Positions 20,201 through 25,076 of a stretch of DNA of 28,894 nt are shown one piece after another. Location: assembly GCA_002314445.1 (NCBI GenBank), contig DCFX01000082.1:3817-32710 (forward strand), read 5' to 3'. A program made the position numbers and the translations under genes. This DNA comes from Treponema sp. UBA1793. GTDB lineage: Bacteria; Spirochaetota; Spirochaetia; Treponematales; Treponemataceae. Under the pieces are notes generated by a model. It had not been told where the DNA came from, made no database searches, and saw nothing but the letters and a program-made list of their open reading frames with translations. Numbering within the stretch: the first letter of the stretch is position 1; every line of letters begins with the position of its first letter.

Positions 20201-20777
20201 TTTCTGCTGTATGAGAGACACTGTCAACAAGGTATGAAACAGATTGAAGTCCGCATCCTCCGTTTCCACCGGTATCTTTCGGAACAGAAACGTGCAGGTC
20301 CATACTGTTCTGTGAATAATATGTGTTATCGATGTATTTTGCAGATTCTGAAGCGGTTATCACAGGATCCGGAACAGAAACATCAGGAAATACGTAATGG
20401 GATACAGAGCAATCATAATACCAATACTCTGACTCATCATGAGGTACTCGCCGTATCACAGTAAATACAGCTTTACAATAATATAGTATACAGTTGTTAT
20501 TAAATGGAGTAGATGTTGAACTTATAATATCTGCAGCATTTGCTTTACGATCCTTAATTATTGCATTAGAACTAATTGTCCATTCATTTCGATTGACCCA
20601 ACTGTGATCACCTTCTGTATATATCTTTTGCACACCTGAGATATAAAGATGCAGCGAACCAAGTTCAAGGTTATCATTTCTTTTACATTTTACATAAGCC
20701 AGTTCATATGTCTCTGCATATATACCATATAAAAAAAATAAAAAAAACAGAATTCCACAAAGTGCTCTTTTATTCAT
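5247..20777 (-). CDS. Giant exported multidomain beta-rich protein (about 5176 aa)
   Basis: I chose the ATG at 20777, not 20801. GGAGAG precedes it, and the protein then begins with a signal peptide (MNKRALCGILFFLFFLYGIY, cut after IYA). Approximate layout by residue: 160-1320, Ig/OmpL47-like repeats with SWxYSIDxGxTW and VSDNAGNxS motifs, joined by IDTTPP-type linkers; 1320-1410, an FN3-like segment; 1410-2340, long beta-rich sequence; 2340-3095, a distinct repeat of roughly 70 residues; 3100-3390, an unrecognised Gly-rich domain; 3650-3735, FN3-like; 3867-3950 and 4054-4135, IPT/TIG-like; 4232-4315, He_PIG-like Ig; 4325-4635, a propeller-like stretch; 4640-4885, more OmpL47-like Ig; then a unique C-terminus ending in an aromatic and Gly-rich tail. 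No catalytic motif or transmembrane anchor was recognised. It is probably a surface adhesin, scaffold or filament; that role is inferred. Confidence 0.9.
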   Translation of the reverse strand: MNKRALCGILFFLFFLYGIYAETYELAYVKCKRNDNLELGSLHLYISGVQKIYTEGDHSWVNRNEWTISSNAIIKDRKANAADIISSTSTPFNNNCILYYCKAVFTVIRRVPHDESEYWYYDCSVSHYVFPDVSVPDPVITASESAKYIDNTYYSQNSMDLHVSVPKDTGGNGGCGLQSVSYLVDSVSHTAEIKNDGTSGFDCYVTGAGRHSIAITVKDKLDNSFTTSKTLIIDTTPPNIKNIIPSATTEWSKDDVIVVAEAEDTLSGIDSSSWNYSIDSSGTKLQGKSAKISAEGRHTITFSVCDLAGMKAEKTYEKTINIDKTPPTIDKIDDTSGGKWVQSATVSATAGDGALSGVNTSSWKYSIDNGKTWAAGSSVTLSDSGTYPVRFRVSDNAGNESISDAHTVLIDTASPSFDPVKNTASEGWNASAVLTVSASDGNSGINAASWRYSTDGGTTWKAASADDSGMTWTKVSPEKYTLTLSKNNAGYNPYKVLFKVSDNAGNESISPVQTVNIDTSVPQITLSGVPAAGVWRSGAVIVTASASIGKSGINGETWEYSLDGGKSYKTSTGTPKNAYTFGSSLSGTYTIQFRVASNAGVTGVSSAASLNLDNQKPVVTITSSAGSKKTVKSCTLSGAASDQLSGINGSSWKYTVDGGSAISGSSVVLNTDGTHTVVFTVKDNAGNEGTAQSSVIIDCTGPVIAVNKSVSAEWARENTVSATTSDTDVEVSTWRYTVDTAGSAQTSGKGSSVTLNRHGKYSVVFYADDVLGNTGVSQPVSVSIDRVAPEFDADCVKDGNKITASAKDTDSGIDASSYKYRREGEAAYTAGKTAVLSDGKDRNVWFTVSDAAGNVSSEKRYTVTVDTTPPVVSFACADSVKGGKLTLSSFSAADAVSGLSRLFYSVDYVSGSVWTAFEQTKSSYSGETFTLSAAGWSEGRHTLSVKAVDAYGNSYVSSPCTFINDKTAPQITAVRARYNGSSLDSGEFVGEYVKDSEDTNELTILPDASDTAYAAGGKTVSGTVESWAVGISDKEGTLPSKWYAFSASEDIVVNNDAVPLFSGLNYVYVQASDAAGNKSAYAVFEVLKDIGIPTAPVVTSSSHRKASKPEDAELCSDAVFTVKPRSTGESGISGYKWKLKKCRIVNGAAAAFSDYNTAGYTVVHQKGTLSLEFDALPDNESDDYYCLAVSCIGGTGADGRESVYPFRIDTNPPEGISLHISPETDADSYYNAAVTVFTWNKPADKTGISEYVLTVTDTASGSSRTYTADSGTTEMQAGLSDLLADGKLTGEFEASVEAFDYAGNSEKTSRSFKIDTESPVFASGAAVEKQEDAYTVSWGALADACAGIENISLDITGLLASDTSSRSITLDGTSTSYTISTLKNNAAYAVSVKGYDKAGNFSVVRTNFTTGTAVLPAEIRTAYAETVDGYVIKGTAVEKTADGTGKVLLEGGVLELPASVTVSKTVKENGQTVEKVLKELPLQNDTVINGSRSISSALSETGIYTVRLNGFVLQGTGFSFAGTQGLSLLESTYSFAVYNKKNEKTTISVKPGTVNLGSGDYPLVNSALVSLSSIIKAATDGFTLEQVKGLTLSGSKTVFSGTSGQPVTFTPEHIAVSCADGSRAIPLNDVNVGAADSVPRAAVKSDSIKLVLNDTVLTVKKSGINGSLYEVYEAVLELPDTYEIDGDKDNHSLVLRNFTINDADGTVTQCADFACSKITSISGTAQTVTISGITIDSAGHIYASGEISAGVYGSSFDAQNILLTNNGADMETGGHITGFETTVYGFKLKSDDAFITDSGVYIRNGLLSVYGGDRHIAGLGLRTTAKDSVYRTGTSGDVFAVDTQYTKDVTIKGLSVTGSGVSADEMDVPLPGTQGSVWKYEQVSLSSNNTCSGASTAAQTVVIGGYTVSNEKSTFSGERVVIEKGYVTVPGTFSAGKLEMEHIAFNGTGLLSGGTVAAGKENTYTYSFSGWNYIYSALQLASDGLHGSGYVHSMNEESGEGWDVYFPDFAVAADGSVTPGKSELKDDVYQWCHKGYYLSLPGAYMKQDSDGVFLMHCDEPAVAFDYCDDTVALGKIAFNAAGKVIVSEKSTKESDFVSYNNYSVQALNARFVSDAVCLEGKIKPETWTSYVQTGSTCINLHDDGTVTFSDSSTEITYEYEGWNIKGTGVKFDDDSASVTGNTVVYNGRTMNLGTLYFTSDGVHLGEDCQYQSVNVPIVTDKSGIRETIVDDEGIRAVVNVVLPDMFNNDNVLYRDVRLYQDGTYFINQAIENYTVDLGAVKFEFNHMLLTEKGLEIADSVITLTALDNTQIKLRGLNIGNDGNVSLKGAATSPFTLWNMTYCISNLAVENNEISIAGCLTLPEAMPGALSGRTLGIRKFRIGLDGTVKELDARMEGSFVVPFLENWALSLKGVGVGYKDGAPYVALDEAGLIFPSGFLVDAVKIDNVMYDPVHCQFDFNKITADTSIAMECSGIQFNLTQLTIDREMTVGFSGSAAFTGDSLPGFIKGKSAVIKKFEIKKDGTIGSISITLDGLDGEIAPNLKALRLEDGSVSVEKKDGADLYLNVTGALSFTENAPECLQSLGNGVALRVDTFTIDASKPEITALSARLSRKMPDGSWSRDAAVINFDPVLYGTQLNDVYVSFDWDGARNDGTIALAGGLILPESLPQGIAGTEVRLDSFEIGIDGSIKSFGASYALDKTSISAIDLSGVKLAAAYKNGTVEYAVAATMTLSKASFPEGIGGLTTQADFVFTAEQIKSAYAACSVPDQLLMNSLKMQGVRLQLEKENDKGLVFSFGGSLLLPDSFPSGLSGVKVAIRNFTIAATGEIIDVNIGVENMNAKLFNALALNNGAVNFAKGNDNDFDINVTGQLAFTSDSMPDGLKNTTFEIDELRFSTRTGLKKFTAGMHSSMKFTMLGGLDFTVTQLAFSETGFTVGADVRVNFNSVNFGDTTFSLQRLEMGWDGSIKSLEGGIKQTKVSIAGFTGSISGLYVLNSSSGYMVALKECRITMPENFGSLGGKDVALKNATFNPSTGDFDGDIEAPQLECAIVGFTLVLDKPTINFKKCAINFSTVSLKMPEFMGNGLVSLSGVEVSASNGFKVGGGGFTLPDFKVGEAGFFNVGAEFAFDSDGNYFIAGHGGAMIPGAGIIEVAMSFTNVSATYPIGLKYAYFSYEAYVGGIPLGSTGLYLCGIRGGLAFGFPDEIPARYRSIFGDGGTRIQLGLTVNDQSGGKLAHITADAWVDITKVAWVFEGNATILSGTLNINARAAAIIKNDAFATGLSVRILFIKGSIELYLFGKDGQLKFSGKGAVSFGMPKAYLHDGPILKIPSSDIWFGEIGTMFGDFTNGKRGFLGYIDINICGFDLGRVGAFVGDGGLDVDVSSYQILKPDGIDLSKNIARVRTVDMSRLGNGLNGNGSDSKGNVYYVTIPSRRTSHAADGTPVLQNNLSVRAQTLKGQAVSDSPADASYTESGPGKAVFAIGYKEGSPDFTVVSPGGKTYKAGDEGVETSYIENGMIISVEAPETGKWSITVSNLDEGSYEIAVLGVNSAPDVTVTEPGAGVQSASGTLAVAGTVTTAGTKVHVFACENDTDPDMELGTLTADGSGRYEGTVSSSAVADGEYRIAVRAETDNGFYSPAAYSAGKYRIDRSGLVLNTPEDVRAAETAAGTVQLSWKNTNGARNAGYYLITKNVTAGTETKSNIGNITTVTIENYADKTDMQYAVSAYDGSGAESAESAPVSVLIGSEKDTYNSPSAAERTIEVSVDSGDSVQVSIPVTVGNFYISGTSSDYLMLRRKYVKHEEHEPEDDIQMLSVKDVQVTGKTASLSAYISMTDKCPAGTYTIPCEIVNEGNYTLTADVIVKVTVTYPQPAVARVVPSTINGKEENEVTVFGSGFISGTRYYFEGAEIAAAESENNGMGCMTLKVPVCTHRGSRPLVITGLGGKTVTAELNVVVPDWSAVVYTSEASVHPGETAEYPVKLESLDGYTGTPSFTVTAEAGLQVSEGNLALDETGAVLITVPSGCPAGTYKTVLDGGDGKIITLTTIVTTERIQPVISSASPGTGYAGTAVTVFGYGFGTGGTLSWNGESVKTDTWNGQAVTFTVTSEMKTGKGRLRIATDSGTSNEIPFSVRQRGFVMHLQDTVLDVPAGKSVQTNLAVNGYAERVAFTVNVPPESPFKVQLSSDSCVPNGVVSVNVLPDDNAPNGTWKFTITGTCEDSSSSVTAEVQIGDAFEITTKKLPAGTVGVPYHIVLASANDGGSTVKWKISSGFLPQGVSLSSDGTIEGTPQNAGDKSVGVTAYTKSGKEASAEFTLQVQDDIWGQKDKNGGGIRSTAAGAPSTDRLGWKAGAGTGITQLYVNFQSTVAVRKNGVTVLSAGGALLWKDRNVYTHSLLTGTEFIGLRNDGMLVSESLVSGLTVWSRAHVDCISSDGSVLLAVENGTCSVLDASSGTLLGTCGNGFTAKDTIIWNNGCAWKVTPHGITAVYGTDSSWTTGKDVFTAVCDAQGAAVAVQDGIILLDSSLKELRSVDCACSKDTQLAMDKDSIAVKGSTAVAVYDRNTGSYSWSVPSDTQFALAYEKLITAGDNGITVYNRYTGKSIWQTVGTYTAAALYGQNLYAATDSSVMMYNGEVNATAPVTKILYTIAAPDGTNGWYRTLPGMYITSEDAETYVADIQFRRDNGAWQPYTEPVQIQEGWTSTQAYGTDSKGYRGVQAESTIKADITKPVSSCTLSGTLSATGWYSSDVTAAITAEDNLSGVASIQTQDGRYASPVTYTAEGIHTLSWHAEDNAGNEEEPQTVVIKIDRSAPYAQAAVRSESGIAEVTITGNDTGSGLDYIEYRINDGDTQKYDAPIVLLKEGRYRIEYRATDKSGWSCSWKKVYAYVSRNMGSARLLALADVNGDARTIRAPLYEGMMLYERQYGRQNDYSRRRMSDPFVHQLTRYARGGDYIEWNAEDDGSTKQTARFYVKQDAVLYLFADRTMPVPEGWTFVEDGIDVNSSRYNGTCSVYMKRVKAGVQTVITADGEALPLIAAQSVDELHSAVTISERNPFSFTLPGMYDLWHWPRPDTYRSGTILNLDVVVWPEYSAEKLPLTDRWYYSVAGGAKTPVDGDGYEVPSVTEDTEITLYAELVTPDGYIVTTAARSITAEPKPAERPYDDWWFFTPQPGTGNSGGRW
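11493..13760 (-). repeat. Repeat region of about 70 residues (LPxxxPxGLxG ... FxIxxDGxI) in the giant protein
   Basis: Successive units share a hydrophobic strand ending in LP or FT, then Pro-x-Gly-Leu-x-Gly, then a strand Phe-x-Ile followed by Asp-Gly-x-Ile. Examples are LTLPEAMPGALSG, LILPESLPQGIAG, LLLPDSFPSGLSG and LAFTSDSMPDGLK, at residues near 2362, 2664, 2804 and 2876. Weaker units lie near 2500, 2575, 2735, 3009 and 3077. I cannot assign this repeat to a named family. Confidence 0.65.
16817..20300 (-). repeat. N-terminal Ig/OmpL47-like repeat array in the giant protein
   Basis: At protein level, about ten units of roughly 85-110 residues can be followed. Their ends are marked by IDTTPP, IDKTPP, IDTASP, IDTSVP, LDNQKP, IDCTGP, IDRVAP, VDTTPP, NDKTAP, IDTNPP and IDTESP. 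Most units contain a Trp-x-Tyr-Ser-x-Asp-Gly core and end with a Ser/Lys-Asp-Asn-Ala-Gly-Asn turn. The units are diverged, and I see no identical DNA repeats. Confidence 0.8.
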
Positions 20778-22221
20778 TTCTCTCTCCGATTTTATGTACA
20801 ATTATTTTAGCATTACTGTAACAGGATGCAAAAAAAAGTCCATTACAGTTACCGGCATATGATGATTCCGTGCAAGATACTACTTCAAAAGATGTATTCT
20901 GCTTATTAAAAACAAGCATGGCGGAACCGGGATAGTCTATAATAATCTCATCAGTTCCGGTAAATATGCACCGGCCGACACTCACAGCAATCCTGCTCAT
21001 CTGTTTCTGTACGGTTTCAGACAAAGGAACTGTAAAGCTTTGTACAGCCCCTTTTTCAGTAATGCAAACATACTGCATATGTTTACTTTCCTTGTTCCGG
21101 AAGAGAGAACACAACTCACCGGCATAGGTACAGCACAACATATCTGATTCAGCCGCCATATTTGAAACAAGGTTATCGTTTGTATTTTCATTATTTAGCG
21201 GGAAAGAAACAAGCTTCCAGTTTTTTTCACAGCCATATATAATTCCGGCTTTATCTTCTGAAAGCAGAACAAATACAGGGGCATCTGTTATAACCGATTC
21301 AAAACTGCATACTCCGCCGGTTCCGTAATAAACATGCCGTAAATCAGAAGCGTCAATATAATCGAGAAAACAATATTCCGTATCTGCAGTCTTTATAATA
21401 TTAAAACTGTAAACTTTTTTGATTATATTTTTCAGTGTTACATACGTAAGGTTACCTGAATCAATGTTATACAGAGAAGCCTGTTTGCCGTCCGTTACAC
21501 AAAAATAAAAAGAATTCTTTCCGGTACATATTTCCTGTACTTCCGGTTTTTCTGTAAAAGTCCTTTGAATATCGTAAAACATATACAAATTGTCTGATTG
21601 ACTAAAAAAAGAAACGGTATATTCTGAAGAACTATTTTGTGATATATAATATCCTTTTGTCGTTGATTCAAACCGTTTGATTCCGTATTGATAAACCCTG
21701 CCCGTACCCTCTCGTATACAGGTGTCCGTTATCACAGAACAATCATTTCCGTTCAGATTCTGACAAAATAATGTTGATTTAGAAATGTACCAGATTCTTA
21801 TATCACCGTTTATTAATTCTTCATAAAACATATCAGCCGCATCAGAAGGCAGCAAAAACGGAAAAAAATGGAAAACACCAGCCTTTTCTTCAAAATCAAT
21901 GTCAAGTTTGATTATATAAAAATGTCCGTCATTTGTGGCAATAATTCCGAACGGAAAACCTGCTTCTTCATGCATCGTAAGTGAAGCGATATTTTGTACA
22001 TTCCGGGCAGCTTCAGGAAGCAGACATTCTGTAAGCGAATCATCAGGATTTTCATGCAGTGCTTTCAGACTGCCGTTTTGAACGTACAATACATACGCTC
22101 CGCCGTTAAAATCATGCATAACAGCAAGGTCTTCTACACCCTCTCCCGCAAAATACTGCGCTGCATGACAAAAAAATACCGTGCAGAAAAAAAATGCACA
22201 GAAAAACAAACGCTTTTTCAT
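20770..22221 (-). CDS. Exported hypothetical protein, propeller-like
   Basis: This encodes 483 residues and is the first gene of the giant-protein operon. It has a typical signal peptide with a Phe-rich core (LFFCAFFFCTVFF), probably cut near CHAA/Q; no lipobox is present. The mature part has repeated short beta motifs with Gly, Asn or Asp turns (for example NGGAYVLYVQNGSLKAL, ATNDGHFYIIKLDI, DKAGIIYGCEKNWKLVSF). These suggest a beta-propeller, but I recognise no named family or active site. GGGAG precedes the ATG at a normal distance. Its last 8 bases overlap the start of the giant gene, so the two are probably translationally coupled. The gene is AT-rich, like the first few hundred codons of the giant gene and unlike most of the rest of the giant gene. 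Confidence 0.8.
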   Translation of the reverse strand: MKKRLFFCAFFFCTVFFCHAAQYFAGEGVEDLAVMHDFNGGAYVLYVQNGSLKALHENPDDSLTECLLPEAARNVQNIASLTMHEEAGFPFGIIATNDGHFYIIKLDIDFEEKAGVFHFFPFLLPSDAADMFYEELINGDIRIWYISKSTLFCQNLNGNDCSVITDTCIREGTGRVYQYGIKRFESTTKGYYISQNSSSEYTVSFFSQSDNLYMFYDIQRTFTEKPEVQEICTGKNSFYFCVTDGKQASLYNIDSGNLTYVTLKNIIKKVYSFNIIKTADTEYCFLDYIDASDLRHVYYGTGGVCSFESVITDAPVFVLLSEDKAGIIYGCEKNWKLVSFPLNNENTNDNLVSNMAAESDMLCCTYAGELCSLFRNKESKHMQYVCITEKGAVQSFTVPLSETVQKQMSRIAVSVGRCIFTGTDEIIIDYPGSAMLVFNKQNTSFEVVSCTESSYAGNCNGLFFASCYSNAKIIVHKIGERNE

Positions 22222-22248
22222 AAACTCTCCCTCTTTTTATTTTGTAAT

Positions 22249-22379
22249 GGGAACCTCTAAAAACTGAAGTTTTTAGAGGTAACTCTGAAAATGCGATGTT
22301 TTAAGTCGTGATATTACAACGACTTAAAACTCGACGGCACCTCTAAAAATTCACTGAAAGTGAGTTTTTAGAGGTGCCC
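22249..22379. mobile_element. Palindromic MITE-like intergenic element
   Basis: This is a 131-bp unit made of three hairpins. ACCTCTAAAAACT at 22253 forms a perfect 13-bp stem with its complement ending at 22280. TTTTAAGTCGT and ACGACTTAAAA form a central stem at about 22299-22329. CACCTCTAAAAA starting at 22339 pairs with TTTTTAGAGGTG ending at 22376. The two ends are complementary (GGGAACCTCTAAAAA and TTTTTAGAGGTGCCC, with one mismatch). TAAT flanks both sides (22245-22248 and 22380-22383), as a target-site duplication would. It contains no ORF. Confidence 0.6.
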
Positions 22380-22387
22380 TAATGTAT

Positions 22388-22430
22388 ACAGTAATTAACT
22401 TACCTGCCTTTCAGGGAAGTTAATTGCTGT
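22388..22430 (-). terminator. Strong hairpin after the lipoprotein gene
   Basis: ACAGTAATTAACTT pairs with AAGTTAATTGCTGT (one G-T mismatch), with an inner CCTG/CAGG stem. It lies about 33 bases past the stop of the InlB-repeat lipoprotein gene. There is no U-tract after it on the minus strand, so it may be a terminator lacking a U-tract or an mRNA-stabilising hairpin. Confidence 0.45.
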
Positions 22431-22462
22431 TTCAAGTCAGAAAAACCTGTAAGAAACTTACT

Positions 22463-24340
22463 TTATTTTTTTGTAAGGTTACTGGATTGTCCCTCGTAGG
22501 TCAGTGTAAGTGTAGTACCTGCCGAGTCAACAGCGTATCCATATGTCTGGGTAATACCAATGAGCATATTAGGCATCGTGGAATACAGCAAATAAATAGA
22601 ACCTTTTTCCTTGTCGACAGAGTAATAAAAATCCATACTCTGTTCCATATTGTTTATTTTTTCGTACATTCTCTCTATGCCGTCAGATGTAAACGTCATA
22701 TTTTCGGTAATACCGGTTTGATAGAGACTCCATGTTCCGGTAAGACTGGGATCTTCAGTAAATCCCGAGACAGTCCCCTTTGCAGAAGCTTGTGTGAGTG
22801 TATTTTTAACGCCTCCCGAAGTAGTATAAGACGTCCCGTCATATACCATCGAATATCCATAACTGTTGCCGTATCCACCCGAGAGATACACGACAGATTC
22901 CGTTTCTGAAGTTGAAGCATACCATGTTCCCTGTATATCAAGACTGAATACATAGAAGTGATACGTTCCGTCTTTATCAAGATACAGTGAATACGCATCC
23001 TTATTGCTGCATGCAGCAGTACCGCCGTAATTGTAGTAATGCCCCCCGAGCGTGTCATAATCGAGTTTCTTCTCTCCGGAAAGCGTCATAACAAGATTCG
23101 AGTCATCGTCGAGCAGGCTGAGCAATGAACCGTCCCTGCACCACTTTCCGCTTACGGATACGGTCGTATTATCAGTCGACGTAAGCGTACAAGTATTGTC
23201 CGTATTAAGCGAAAGCAGACTGCCCGTCACATAGTATGTCCCGCTGTCATTTCCACCCGCAGTTTTGGATTCAGACGGACGCGCGCAGACAATACCGTTG
23301 AACGTAAGCTCTCCGGAAGCTGATGTATAGGTATACGGATATGAGCTCGAACCGACCGTAATCTTTGTGTCGGTCACTGTAACCTGCTTCAGACCGTATG
23401 CAAGAGAATCATCATATATAACACCGGAACCAGACTGGGTATCAAGCTTCATAAAACAGTTATCACCGTTCGTATTTGTATACAGCCACCATCCGTTTAT
23501 ACTCGTATCAAGTTTTGCCCACTGAGCGAACAGCGTAAGACTACTCACGATTTTGGTTGTATCAGGTATTTTCATGGTTCCAACCGCATCGTTTCCCCAG
23601 CAGGAAAGGACATATCCCTCCCTTACCGGTTTTGCATTGTACTCATTCATGGCGGAGGCTAACGTCTCACCCTCCGCCATCTTTACAGTCTTTGCTGTAG
23701 TCGACGAATCTGAAAATTTTCCCCCGTTGGGATATACCGTCACAGCATACAGCCGGATCATTTTAAAATAGAACGTTGTTGATTCAGCGGCAGTATATGT
23801 ATCACCGCCTGTATACCTGTTTTCGTAGTTACTGTCTGTATACACATGAGTCTGTGTCGTAAAATCAGGATTAGTCGAAGAGTATATCATCATCTGAGTC
23901 ATATAATACGTTTCCAGTTTTACAACCGAACCCTTCTTCGCTATAAGAGGATCACACACCCATCCGCTTGCCCCCGTATCAAACTGTATGCAGCAATAGT
24001 CCGCCTCTGACAGCCAGGACGCATACAGCGTTACGGATGATGTGACCGTATCATTACTGAAATCCCAGGCAGTAACCGCGCCGCTTTCTTTATACCAGCC
24101 GCCGAAGTAATAACCGCTTCTGACAGGTCTTTCAGAAGGTTTCGTTATCTTTGACTCCGGCGCAATGCCCGTAATGGGTGACGGCAGTGAAGTCACCGTA
24201 TCCGTTTCCGCGTTCGCATTGAACGTAACCGTATACGTTTCAGCTCCCTTATCAGGATTACTCAATATGTCGCACCCTGTAAAAAAGAGTACGACTGCAC
24301 ATAAAACAGCAGAAAATGAAAGAAATGCATTTTTTTTCAT
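22463..24340 (-). CDS. InlB-repeat surface lipoprotein
   Basis: This encodes 625 residues. The signal peptide ends in a lipobox (LFFTGC, lipidated Cys23, Asp at +2), so the product is a membrane-anchored lipoprotein. Residues about 34-110 form an InlB/Listeria-Bacteroides type repeat (YTVTFNANAE to GYYFGGWYKE to VTLYASW). A second, more diverged copy spans about 198-275 (YAVTVYPNGGKF to LTLFAQW). The remaining 350 residues contain several beta units opening with Gly-x-Trp or Gly-x-Tyr (INGWWLY, SGTYYV, LGGHYYNY, IQGTWYA, LTGTWSLY), which look lipocalin-like; that fold is a guess. GGGAG lies 7 bases before the ATG, and a promoter with a perfect TTGACA is upstream. It is probably a cell-surface protein; its ligand is unknown. 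The palindromic element and a hairpin separate it from the operon downstream. Confidence 0.85.
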   Translation of the reverse strand: MKKNAFLSFSAVLCAVVLFFTGCDILSNPDKGAETYTVTFNANAETDTVTSLPSPITGIAPESKITKPSERPVRSGYYFGGWYKESGAVTAWDFSNDTVTSSVTLYASWLSEADYCCIQFDTGASGWVCDPLIAKKGSVVKLETYYMTQMMIYSSTNPDFTTQTHVYTDSNYENRYTGGDTYTAAESTTFYFKMIRLYAVTVYPNGGKFSDSSTTAKTVKMAEGETLASAMNEYNAKPVREGYVLSCWGNDAVGTMKIPDTTKIVSSLTLFAQWAKLDTSINGWWLYTNTNGDNCFMKLDTQSGSGVIYDDSLAYGLKQVTVTDTKITVGSSSYPYTYTSASGELTFNGIVCARPSESKTAGGNDSGTYYVTGSLLSLNTDNTCTLTSTDNTTVSVSGKWCRDGSLLSLLDDDSNLVMTLSGEKKLDYDTLGGHYYNYGGTAACSNKDAYSLYLDKDGTYHFYVFSLDIQGTWYASTSETESVVYLSGGYGNSYGYSMVYDGTSYTTSGGVKNTLTQASAKGTVSGFTEDPSLTGTWSLYQTGITENMTFTSDGIERMYEKINNMEQSMDFYYSVDKEKGSIYLLYSTMPNMLIGITQTYGYAVDSAGTTLTLTYEGQSSNLTKK

Positions 24341-24379
24341 AAAGACTCCCGGAAATATTATTTTTACCTTAACACTATT

Positions 24380-24408
24380 TATTTATGCCTATATGGATAA
24401 ATTGTCAA
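24380..24408 (-). promoter_or_regulatory. Promoter of the lipoprotein gene
   Basis: On the minus strand, a perfect -35 (TTGACA, 24408-24403) is separated by 17 bases from a weak -10 (TAAATA, 24385-24380). It lies about 40 bases before the lipoprotein start codon. Confidence 0.5.
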
Positions 24409-24416
24409 TACACAGT

Positions 24417-24455
24417 ATATCAATTTTATCTAAAAAAACAGGAAAAAATTGATAT
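24417..24455. promoter_or_regulatory. Inverted repeat upstream of the lipoprotein promoter
   Basis: ATATCAATTTT (24417-24427) and AAAATTGATAT (24445-24455) are perfect 11-bp complements separated by 17 bases, placed just upstream of the -35 box. It could be a regulator site, an UP-like element or a hairpin. The regulator is unknown. Confidence 0.4.
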
Positions 24456-24608
24456 TATTTAAAATTTAACAATAATGGATGTTTTATAGAGCCATAAATG
24501 ATGAAAAATACAGTCATACTGCCGTATTTCTTTTTATAGTATGTAATAAGGTATATTTTAAGAATCAAGCAGCCCAGTTGTCAGATGATTTTTTACATTC
24601 CGCATATA

Positions 24609-24628
24609 ACGTACGTAATTGCGTACGT
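24609..24628. terminator. Short GC-richer hairpin after the TIGR04076-like gene
   Basis: ACGTACG (24609-24615) and CGTACGT (24622-24628) form a 7-bp stem with a 6-base loop, starting 11 bases past the stop of the minus-strand gene. No clear U-tract follows, so termination is only a possibility. The rest of 24341-24608 holds the lipoprotein promoter, the inverted repeat upstream of it, and AT-rich sequence in which I see no gene. Confidence 0.35.
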
Positions 24629-24638
24629 GTTGGTAAGA

Positions 24639-24992
24639 TCATTTCTGCCCGAAAAACTTTCCCTTAAAAAAATTTTCATTTCCAAGTTTTTTTGCAGTCA
24701 TTCTGAACATAACGCAGCCGTCAGGACATACAATATCCTTGCAGTATCTGCCGGTTCCTCCAATATTCTCTAAATCGCCGCCGCTTCTGACCGCCTCCAT
24801 GACGGGAAACATCATCATCATTACTTTTGAGCAGATACCCTGACCATCCTTATTTACGGGACAGCCGTACGTACACGTGTATTTATCCCCGATTTCTTCA
24901 CCGTTCCGGCAATACCGTTCCGTATGGTCGCTGTTGAGAAAACCTGTCACTTCGATTTCCCATTCATATTCTTCATCATACCATTTTTTCAT
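24639..24992 (-). CDS. Small Cys-rich protein, TIGR04076-like
   Basis: This encodes 117 residues of a soluble protein without a signal peptide. It begins with a beta segment (YEWEIEVTGF), followed by a GDKYTC-type turn, a helical MMMMFPVMEAVRSGG segment and a final CPDGCVMFRMT strand. This order resembles the uncharacterised TIGR04076 family, whose members end in a C-P-D-G strand. Seven cysteines (28, 40, 44, 54, 84, 89, 93) could bind metal or an Fe-S cluster; that is inference. AGGAGG lies 6 bases before the ATG. It is transcribed away from the DUF2188 gene from an extended -10 promoter covered by a perfect dyad, so it may be controlled by a dedicated regulator. Confidence 0.75.
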   Translation of the reverse strand: MKKWYDEEYEWEIEVTGFLNSDHTERYCRNGEEIGDKYTCTYGCPVNKDGQGICSKVMMMMFPVMEAVRSGGDLENIGGTGRYCKDIVCPDGCVMFRMTAKKLGNENFFKGKFFGQK

Positions 24993-25016
24993 AACCGACC
25001 TCCTGTCTGCTGTATG

Positions 25017-25051
25017 ATTATAGCATCAGAACCATGACATCTCTATGTCAT
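25017..25051 (-). promoter_or_regulatory. Extended -10 promoter with operator-like dyad
   Basis: On the minus strand, TGCTATAAT (25025-25017) is an extended -10 box. The -35 zone is poor but lies within a perfect palindrome, ATGACAT-CTCT-ATGTCAT (25034-25051). A transcription factor dimer binding there would be well placed to activate or block the TIGR04076-like gene. The spacing of the half-sites resembles Crp/Fnr-type sites, but the sequence does not identify a regulator. Confidence 0.5.
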
Positions 25052-25076
25052 TATTATGCAATTTACTGCCGATTAC

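Noticed and set aside
11493..20300. Repeated units considered as a CRISPR or DNA tandem-repeat array
   Set aside because: The repetition is at protein level with diverged DNA, in frame within one ORF. There are no identical repeats with spacers.
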